Assembly: GCA_964503685.1 (NCBI GenBank)
Contig: CAZDAW010000118.1
Location: forward strand, 1-9,536
DNA from: CAZDAW01 sp964503685
Lineage (GTDB): Bacteria; Chloroflexota; Anaerolineae; Anaerolineales; Anaerolineaceae
Direction of reading: 5' to 3'
Length of the DNA: 9,536 nucleotides
Part shown: positions 1 through 5,247 of the stretch, piece by piece
Layout of the letters: every line of letters begins with the position of its first letter
How positions within the stretch are numbered: position 1 is the stretch's first letter
Position numbers and translations under genes: made by a program
Notes under the pieces: generated by a model
Database searches by the model: none
The model's input: the letters and a program-made list of their open reading frames with translations, nothing else
Told to the model about the DNA's origin: nothing

Positions 1-35
1 GAGATGCGCTGGATCCTCGCCTTGCACAGAATTAG
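1..35 (+). CDS. C-terminal end of a probable peptide/oligopeptide ABC transporter permease (DppC/OppC type), partial
   Basis: Only the last ten complete codons are in the window: reading from base 3 they give DALDPRLAQN, then TAG at 33-35. The ending 'R-D-x-L-D-P-R-L' is the usual C-terminus of the second inner-membrane permease of dipeptide/oligopeptide/nickel ABC importers (BPD_transp_1 family), and bases 1-2 (GA) fit a preceding CGA arginine codon. A good intrinsic terminator follows about 50 bases later, as expected for the end of a transcription unit. The other two frames give unrecognised peptides. The call rests on a very short match, so it is tentative. Confidence 0.45.
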   Translation, partial: DALDPRLAQN

Positions 36-88
36 TTAATACCAATTTTTATAATTGTAAGTAGATGATCTATCTATACTGATATTTC

Positions 89-122
89 AGAGGAGCGGAT
101 CTCAAATCCGCTCTTCTTTTAT
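89..122 (+). terminator. Rho-independent terminator
   Basis: A 12-bp stem pairs 89-100 with 106-117 (core GAGCGGAT / ATCCGCTC, extended outward by AGAG/TTCT with one G-U pair). It closes a 5-base loop (CTCAA) and runs into a T-rich tail (117-120 TTTT, then ATTTAT). It lies downstream of the truncated permease gene and upstream of the sigma-factor gene, both on the plus strand, so it isolates the sigma unit from upstream transcription. Confidence 0.85.
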
Positions 123-221
123 TTATGCTGATTTCTTGTTGCAGATAATTTATTATTCTAAATAATCCCTGTATTTTTTTATTAATCTGAAAGATAAACA
201 GTAAAATGGGTGGTAAATTAA

Positions 222-249
222 TTCATGATCCTGATTATCGGGTTATACT
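222..249 (+). promoter_or_regulatory. Possible promoter for the ECF sigma operon
   Basis: TATACT at 244-249 is a good -10 match. The best -35 partner, TTCATG at 222-227 with a 16-base spacer, is weak (3 of 6). A leader of roughly 40 bases would precede the ATG at 295. The surrounding 36-294 interval is very AT-rich and, apart from the terminator at 89-122, contains nothing else I can identify. I see no convincing GGAAC-type ECF -35 motif at a useful distance, so autoregulation by the encoded sigma factor cannot be read from the sequence. Confidence 0.3.
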
Positions 250-294
250 TTTATACAGGCGTCCATGTAACTATTTTTAAAAGGGAACATCTAA

Positions 295-915
295 ATGAAT
301 GACACAAGCCAGAAAATAGATGCTGCTTATTCACTTGATGCCTTAAAAGCTGGAGATCGACTTGAGTTTGCCCGATTGGTTGATGACTATTCTGGCAGAA
401 TCTATCGGTTGGTGCGGAGAATTTTGACCGATGACCAGGATGTCGAAGATGTTTTGCAGGAAACCTTTATCAAAGTTTATCAAAAAATCGCGACGTTTGA
501 AGGCCGTTCACAGCTTGCCACCTGGATCTATCGAATCGCGATGAATGAAGCATTGACGGTTTTACGTAAAAAAGATCCCGAAGCAGTCTCACTAGAACAG
601 GGTTTCGAGATGGATGATGAATCGGGCGACTCGATACCCATGGAGATTGTGGATTGGTGTTGCCTGCCAGAAAGTGAATTGCTTTCTGTAGAAGCAAGAC
701 GTCATATCGATAGCGCAATTCATCAACTTTCGCCGGCATTACAGGCAGTTTTTTTATTGAGAGATGTAGAAGGGCTTTCTGTTCGGGAAACGGCAGAAGC
801 GCTTAACCTGAGCGAACCGGCCGTGAAGGTCCGTCTTTTACGGGCAAGGTTGGCTTTAAGAGAAAAGCTATCCGCATATTATGGCGGACGTGTGAAGGAG
901 ATGAAAGAAGTATGA
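295..915 (+). CDS. ECF-family RNA polymerase sigma factor (sigma-70 family, RpoE/SigR-like)
   Basis: This 206-residue protein directs RNA polymerase to a stress regulon. Sigma region 2 covers about residues 24-93: DVEDVLQETF (49-58) is the region 2.2 core-binding signature, and the segment STWIYRIA-like ATWIYRIA (75-82) with the following helix is region 2.3/2.4, which melts and reads the -10. A variable acidic linker (94-140) holds an adjacent Cys pair (C122-C123). Region 4 (143-192) has LSPALQAVFLLRDVEGLS and the helix-turn-helix ending in EPAVKVRLLRARLALR, which reads the -35. The ATG at 295 is preceded by AGGGA (282-286) at 8-base spacing. The stop overlaps the next ATG as ATGA, the usual arrangement for a sigma factor and its anti-sigma. 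The ECF subgroup is not certain. The neighbouring thiol/zinc proteins suggest a redox-responsive SigR/RpoE-like role. Confidence 0.93.
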   Translation: MNDTSQKIDAAYSLDALKAGDRLEFARLVDDYSGRIYRLVRRILTDDQDVEDVLQETFIKVYQKIATFEGRSQLATWIYRIAMNEALTVLRKKDPEAVSLEQGFEMDDESGDSIPMEIVDWCCLPESELLSVEARRHIDSAIHQLSPALQAVFLLRDVEGLSVRETAEALNLSEPAVKVRLLRARLALREKLSAYYGGRVKEMKEV

Positions 916-1163
916 GAGATCAGCGACACTGTCAGGAATTGAAAGCCTATTTATCGGATTATATTGATGGCGCATTAAGTGATGATCTTTGCCAGGCGTT
1001 AGAGCAGCATATTGCGGAGTGTCAGAATTGTCAGATTGTGGTCAATACTTTGCGGAAAACAATCGATCTGGTTCATACGACTTCGGTTGATAAAACAGTC
1101 CCGGATGGTGTTCGTACTCGTCTATTCCACCGGTTGAATCTGGATGATTTTTTGGATAAGTGA
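912..1163 (+). CDS. Soluble zinc-binding anti-sigma factor (ZAS family, RsrA/ChrR-like)
   Basis: The protein has 83 residues and no membrane segment, so it should act in the cytoplasm by holding the upstream sigma factor until a signal is sensed. The ZAS signature H-x3-C-x2-C is H33, C37, C40 (HIAECQNC), and C7 sits 25 residues before H33, the spacing of the fourth zinc ligand in the family. C27 is an extra cysteine. In RsrA-type members, oxidation of these thiols to a disulfide expels zinc and frees the sigma factor. That mechanism is family knowledge and not demonstrated here. The C-terminal ~35 residues are charged and probably wrap around the sigma factor. The start codon overlaps the sigma stop (ATGA), implying coupled translation and near 1:1 stoichiometry. 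Confidence 0.88.
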   Translation: MRDQRHCQELKAYLSDYIDGALSDDLCQALEQHIAECQNCQIVVNTLRKTIDLVHTTSVDKTVPDGVRTRLFHRLNLDDFLDK

Positions 1164-1165
1164 TT

Positions 1166-1369
1166 ATGAAAGGTGAACTGATTCCGAGCGGTAAAAATAT
1201 AAAACAAGACGAATGTTCACAGAAAATTGAAGCAAGGCTATCAAAAAATTGTCAGCTGCGTTCGGGCGATACCTGTCCCCGTTGCCAAACAGGGAAAATG
1301 GAATATGACGGGTTGCTCAATTTAACCTGTACTCAATGCGGTTACACAATCGGCGGTGGATTCACCTGA
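1166..1369 (+). CDS. Small zinc-ribbon protein of unknown function
   Basis: A 67-residue protein with a C-terminal zinc ribbon: CPRC (37-40) and CTQC (55-58), 14 residues apart, ending in a glycine-rich tail (GYTIGGGFT). Two more cysteines (C17, C29) lie in the polar N-terminal half. I chose the ATG at 1166, with GGAT at 1154-1157 as a poor ribosome site. A GTG at 1160, overlapping the anti-sigma stop, would add two residues. Only two bases separate the anti-sigma stop from this ATG, so it is the third gene of the sigma operon. I do not recognise a named family. It could be a second redox- or metal-responsive partner of the sigma factor, or a small nucleic-acid-binding ribbon. Both ideas are inferences from context. 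Confidence 0.7.
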   Translation: MKGELIPSGKNIKQDECSQKIEARLSKNCQLRSGDTCPRCQTGKMEYDGLLNLTCTQCGYTIGGGFT

Positions 1370-1439
1370 TAATAACGGGCTTACTACCTCGTTGGGGTAT
1401 TGGTTTATTCATGTAATGATAGGTTGTGTGCCGAATAGA

Positions 1440-1453
1440 ATGATAAATATCAT
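1440..1453. promoter_or_regulatory. Inverted repeat upstream of osmC (candidate operator)
   Basis: ATGATA (1440-1445) and TATCAT (1448-1453) form a perfect 6-2-6 inverted repeat in the 144-base gap (1370-1513) between the zinc-ribbon gene and osmC. It is about 60 bases before the osmC ATG. Its stem is AT-only apart from one G-C pair and has no T-tract, so it is not a terminator. A protein-binding site is possible. No strong -10/-35 pair is visible in the gap, so osmC may be read from the sigma operon or from a promoter I cannot recognise. Confidence 0.3.
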
Positions 1454-1513
1454 GGCGCTGTTCCTGAAAAAATGCTGATTGGGAGATAAGGCAGGTTATG
1501 AGGAGGATAAGAA

Positions 1514-1933
1514 ATGGAAGCTAAAGTTACCTGGAAAGGACGGATGTCGTTCGAGGGAGGCGCAGGGACCGGATTTAAAGTTCCCCTGGGTGCTGAACCG
1601 GCAGTAGGGGGCGATAACGATGGATTTCGGCCAATGGAATTACTACTGGTCGGTCTGGCAGGTTGTACAGCGATGGATGTTATTTCTATCCTTCGAAAAA
1701 GAAGGGAGGATATCACGGCTTTTGAGGTGAGTGTAAAGGGGGATCGCGCCGAAGATCATCCCCGCGTATTCACCCATATTCAGATTGAATATAGCATCAC
1801 CGGACGCCAGGTATCAGAAAACGCCGTTCAACAGGCAATTGATTTATCGAAGACGAAATACTGCCCGGCGCAGGCTATGTTCTCGCAAGTTGCGCCAATA
1901 GAAATCATTTATTCGATTCACCAGGTCGATTGA
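1514..1933 (+). CDS. OsmC/Ohr-superfamily thiol protein (YhfA-like)
   Basis: 139 residues, the normal length for the superfamily. The two conserved cysteines are present: C51 in GLAGCTAMDV and C117 in KYCPAQAMF. RPMELLLVGLAGC (39-51) matches the YhfA-like subgroup more than classical Ohr. Family members are homodimeric thiol peroxidases that reduce organic or hydrogen peroxides, using a Cys pair recharged by lipoyl or other dithiols. For YhfA-like proteins the substrate is less clear. A strong Shine-Dalgarno AGGAGG (1501-1506) lies 7 bases before the ATG. It follows the ECF/ZAS/zinc-ribbon genes on the same strand after 144 bases and may belong to that regulon. Its stop is only three bases from the stop of the convergent minus-strand operon. 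Confidence 0.9.
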   Translation: MEAKVTWKGRMSFEGGAGTGFKVPLGAEPAVGGDNDGFRPMELLLVGLAGCTAMDVISILRKRREDITAFEVSVKGDRAEDHPRVFTHIQIEYSITGRQVSENAVQQAIDLSKTKYCPAQAMFSQVAPIEIIYSIHQVD

Positions 1934-1936
1934 TAC

Positions 1937-3445
1937 TCATTCGGTCGCCTGAGAGGACTCGGCTCTATCGTCTGATGTTGTAGCGGGTTCGTTTCCGGCG
2001 TGGATGAAACTGGTTTGATCTGAATAAGCGCTGGCAACTACGGTCAATGATTGGCGCGTTAAGGTGCCTTCGTATGCAGTATCGCCGTTGTGTGCAATCC
2101 AGCCTTCCAGGTTAAACGGTACTGGGCTGTCAGCCGGAATCCATTCGCCGTTATACTTGCGTGCGATATGAACATGTGTGCCCGTTGCTGAACCGCGCTC
2201 GCAAGATGGGTGACCGACTGGGTCGCCAGTTTTTAATTGATCGCCTTTTTGAACCCGATCGCGGGTAGCCAGGTGTAGATAAAAAATTGCCCAACCAGTC
2301 CGTTCGTCGCCGTCGCCATCCAGATCAAGGACGGCGATGCCGGTTTCCGTTCGGGCGATAATTCCATCTGCAAGCGCGGTGGCGTAAAGTTTTGTTTCGA
2401 AACAGCCATGCAGGTCTGAAGGGGGAGCAAAATCCAGGGCGCTGTATGGGTCGCCATTTCCCCAGGCAGTATGAGGCCCGCCTGTGAATGACCAGGTTCT
2501 GCCGGGTAAAAATGGAAGTTTGAATTCAGGCTGCTGCAGGCTGCCTGGGATATGCGCTTCTTCATTCGCCCAGGGATCGCCAAATAATTCTTGATATGTG
2601 TTTGCCACACCGGCATTGCTTATGGCCCGATCGTACTCGCTTTCGTCGATGATCCGGGAATAGTAATATTGCAAGCCCACGGTCGCTGCATTTTGCCAGG
2701 GGTCTGGACGTTCAATTCTTTTGTCGAGGTGTTCAAACTCGTTGAGTCTTCCCGTCCGCCAGCCGTAATATCCATTGTTCATAACATCTGCTGCCCAGCT
2801 CAACTGTCGGTAAAGCCCTTTGTAGGCATAATGTTTATATCCCAGAGGATAGTCATTATCTTTTGGCATATCGGGTTCTGAGAGCGCGTGGGATTGATAT
2901 TCCAAAATGGCAAGCAACAACCGGGGGCTTACACTGTAATTCAGGGCGACGTAATCGACAACCTCCGCCCCGCTTCGATTTTCACCGGCGGCCCAATCGG
3001 AGTAATTCTTCAACCAGCCGGGTTGCTGGTCAACAAAGGCGCTGGTGTCGAAACCAATTTGCGCCGGCCCATTGATAAAGAGCGAGTCTGGGATGATTTT
3101 GTAAGAGGAACCCCAAAGGGGTAAATAGTAAATCGGGATTTCCATTGGCAGACCAGCAGGGAGCGTGGTCGCCTCAGCAGGAATGATTGGATTGGCTTCG
3201 AGGATCTCCTTAACTGTGGTATTGAAGTGAACGGCCAGGGCCGGCAATGTATCACCGGTTTGCGCCTGGTATTCCACCAGTTCTCCGGGATTATATAACG
3301 GACGTCCGGGCATGGTGATAATTGTTGGTGTTGGTTTTGCTTCAATATAGAAATTGAAGAACGATTCATTTTGTGGTGTACAGGCGCATAAGAGTAATCC
3401 TCCCAGCGTCAGGATTAACGATATGGATTTAAATCGGGTCATCAT
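1937..3445 (-). CDS. Lipoprotein with LysM, conserved central domain and M23A (LasA-type) metallopeptidase, paralogue 1
   Basis: 502 residues. A lipoprotein signal peptide ends in LLLCAC with lipidated Cys22, so the protein is membrane-anchored on the outside. One LysM (about 55-105, QTGDTLPALAVHFN) should bind peptidoglycan. A central domain (about 115-305) shared with both paralogues follows, including VSPRLLLAILEYQSH (172-186) and KGLYRQLSWAAD. The M23 peptidase domain (about 315-448) has GGPH325, LD338, YLH391 and THVH (H424, H426). The H-x12-D spacing is that of LasA/beta-lytic (M23A) enzymes and not the common HxxxD, and SCERGSATGTHVH also resembles LasA. An acidic loop DLDGDGDERTGW (374-385) is inserted before the catalytic His strand. 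All expected metal and catalytic residues are present. The gene is last in the operon, 17 bases after paralogue 2, with no clear Shine-Dalgarno. Expected role: cleavage of cell-wall peptide bridges; the true substrate is unknown. Confidence 0.88.
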   Translation of the reverse strand: MMTRFKSISLILTLGGLLLCACTPQNESFFNFYIEAKPTPTIITMPGRPLYNPGELVEYQAQTGDTLPALAVHFNTTVKEILEANPIIPAEATTLPAGLPMEIPIYYLPLWGSSYKIIPDSLFINGPAQIGFDTSAFVDQQPGWLKNYSDWAAGENRSGAEVVDYVALNYSVSPRLLLAILEYQSHALSEPDMPKDNDYPLGYKHYAYKGLYRQLSWAADVMNNGYYGWRTGRLNEFEHLDKRIERPDPWQNAATVGLQYYYSRIIDESEYDRAISNAGVANTYQELFGDPWANEEAHIPGSLQQPEFKLPFLPGRTWSFTGGPHTAWGNGDPYSALDFAPPSDLHGCFETKLYATALADGIIARTETGIAVLDLDGDGDERTGWAIFYLHLATRDRVQKGDQLKTGDPVGHPSCERGSATGTHVHIARKYNGEWIPADSPVPFNLEGWIAHNGDTAYEGTLTRQSLTVVASAYSDQTSFIHAGNEPATTSDDRAESSQATE

Positions 3446-3462
3446 TGCTAATTGCTGATCAT

Positions 3463-5247
3463 TTATTTCTCATACGGATCATCGGATAGGCGCGAAATGT
3501 TCGTGCTGGCAATGGCAAAAACGCTGGCGGTAACGGTCTTATCTCCACGGGTCAGGGTGCCTTCGTAGGCTTCTTTTCCTGTGTGCGCTTCCCAACCGCT
3601 CATGATAAACGGCATGGATCCGCCAGCAGGTATCCATTCCCCATTATATTTTCGGGCAATATGAACGTGAGTTCCTGTTGCCGCGCCGCCCTCGCAAGAA
3701 GGATGTCCGATCCGGTCGCCTGCATTGACCCATTGTCCAGCAGGGACGCGGTCCTCTGTTTTGATATGAAGAAAGAAAATAACCCAACCGGTCTGTTCGC
3801 TGCCATCTCCATCCAGGTCTATTGTTACAATGCCAAACCCGGAGCGAACGATCAACCCCGATGCAGGCGCAATAACCCAGGCAGCGCTCTCTGCGCAGCC
3901 GTGATAGGCTGTGGCAGGGGCAAAATCGAGAGCAGCATAGGAGCCATCATCTTTCCAGGCGGGGTGTGGGCCGCCAGTATGCGACCAGACCTTGTCAGGT
4001 TCAAATGGTAAAATCAACTTTGGCTGCGTCAGAGTGGGCGGGAAGAGGGGTTCGATCTTCTGAGCGCGAATCCAGGGATCGCCAAACATTTTTTTATGGA
4101 GCGCGGGCAAACCTTCGTCAGAATAAATTGCCTTCTCCCAATCTGAAATTGCAAAGTGTTTGGTAAAGGCGTATTGCAGCGCAACAGAGCCGGCATTCAA
4201 ATTGGGCGCTGGACGGATTGTAGTGCCATCTTTGAAGGTTAGTTCAATCAAACGACCTTCTCGCCAGCCGTAATACCCGTATTGAATCTGACTGGTAATG
4301 TAAGCCAGTTGCATATAAAAGCCTTTATGTTTTATATCATTTTTTAGCAGCGGGTATTCGATACCTTCGAAGGTTTCTGGCTGTCCGTAAACCCAATGAT
4401 TTAAATATTCTACGATGGCGAGCAGAAGGCGCGGGTTGACTGAATTTTCCTGGGCAACGCGTTCGATAATTCCTGCTCCACTCGTCCAGCCTGTATTTCC
4501 CAAGTACTCTCTGTATGTGCTTAAGTAACCGCCAGCCTCGCTGACAAAAGCGTCAACATCAAAATCGATGGCAGAGGGGGAGAATACAATCTCGCTATCC
4601 GGCAGGAGTTTTGTGTCGAGGGTTGTTTTTTCCAACCGGTTAGGAATGACCAGTAATTGCCCCGGGTTGAACAGGGCTTTTTCGGGGATCAATTCCGGTG
4701 ATTTAATCTCTGTCGTTTCAACTCCAAAGCGGACGGCGATCGCGGGTAAGGTATCGCCTGCCTGTGTGTAATACAGGATCGGAGAATCTTTGGATGGTGT
4801 TCCGGTTGCCGGAGTTTGCGTCATTGTCACGGAGGGTATTTCGGGGGTTGTTGATTGGGTTGCAGCGACTGGCGTTTCCGTTTCTGTGATGTCATGTGGT
4901 ACTGGAGAAGGCGTCATTGTTTTTGTCGGTATGTTTGTTGCTGTTTCGGTGGGTGGTAAATCAGTAACCGCCCACCCGGTCAGCGTCACTGCCGCGGGGG
5001 TGATAACTGCCGTTGGAAAATTATTTTGCCCGGCTGCTGCACCCGCGCCGGTACCCAATGCGATCATTTTATCTTTTAATGCCGATAAATCGGGTTTTAC
5101 TGTCACAGCGCAAAAGAACAGGGTTGCCGCAATAAGAAGCGTCAGAATCAAGCGAACCAGACAGGACTGGTTAACGCGAGATCTGGTTCTCCGGTATGCG
5201 ACCTTCCCACGCTTTGACGATTCGCCCACTCTTTTGTAATCTTCCAT
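3463..5247 (-). CDS. Membrane-anchored LysM, conserved central domain and M23A metallopeptidase, paralogue 2
   Basis: 594 residues from the ATG at 5247. The frame is open further upstream to an ATG at 5328, but those codons overlap the preceding gene, and GGGA (5257-5260) sits 9 bases before 5247. A TTG at 5151 would avoid the overlap but has no ribosome site and loses the basic N-terminus. Residues 1-28 are strongly basic, 29-50 form one hydrophobic segment (signal anchor, or signal peptide with a poor lipobox, LFFC46), and 96-155 are a Thr/Pro-rich linker longer than in the paralogues. LysM is at about 159-203 and the central domain at 214-405, where the signature reads NPRLLLAIVEYLNHW. The M23A residues are intact: H428, D441 (H-x12-D), H494, H527/H529, plus the acidic loop DLDGDGSEQTGW. 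It shares the wall-peptidase role of paralogue 1 but has a longer spacer, so it may reach deeper into the envelope. Confidence 0.85.
   Translation of the reverse strand: MEDYKRVGESSKRGKVAYRRTRSRVNQSCLVRLILTLLIAATLFFCAVTVKPDLSALKDKMIALGTGAGAAAGQNNFPTAVITPAAVTLTGWAVTDLPPTETATNIPTKTMTPSPVPHDITETETPVAATQSTTPEIPSVTMTQTPATGTPSKDSPILYYTQAGDTLPAIAVRFGVETTEIKSPELIPEKALFNPGQLLVIPNRLEKTTLDTKLLPDSEIVFSPSAIDFDVDAFVSEAGGYLSTYREYLGNTGWTSGAGIIERVAQENSVNPRLLLAIVEYLNHWVYGQPETFEGIEYPLLKNDIKHKGFYMQLAYITSQIQYGYYGWREGRLIELTFKDGTTIRPAPNLNAGSVALQYAFTKHFAISDWEKAIYSDEGLPALHKKMFGDPWIRAQKIEPLFPPTLTQPKLILPFEPDKVWSHTGGPHPAWKDDGSYAALDFAPATAYHGCAESAAWVIAPASGLIVRSGFGIVTIDLDGDGSEQTGWVIFFLHIKTEDRVPAGQWVNAGDRIGHPSCEGGAATGTHVHIARKYNGEWIPAGGSMPFIMSGWEAHTGKEAYEGTLTRGDKTVTASVFAIASTNISRLSDDPYEK

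Noticed and set aside
281..288. GGGAAC near the sigma start as an ECF -35 element
   Set aside because: It is only about 10 bases before the ATG and serves as the ribosome-binding site, so it cannot be a promoter for this gene.
1440..1478. Twelve-codon frame MINIMALFLKKC before osmC, possible leader peptide
   Set aside because: No Shine-Dalgarno, no attenuator-like hairpins after it, and it arises from the inverted repeat. Likely chance.
3108..3122. CCCC-AAA-GGGG hairpin resembling a terminator
   Set aside because: It sits within the coding sequence of paralogue 1 (LPLWGSS region) and has no T-tract on either strand.
4790..5239. Open frame of 149 codons on the plus strand, rich in Val/Gly/Ala/Ser
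   Set aside because: It is antisense to the Thr/Pro-rich linker and signal anchor of paralogue 2. The low-complexity composition explains both the openness and the odd protein. No ribosome site and no family resemblance.
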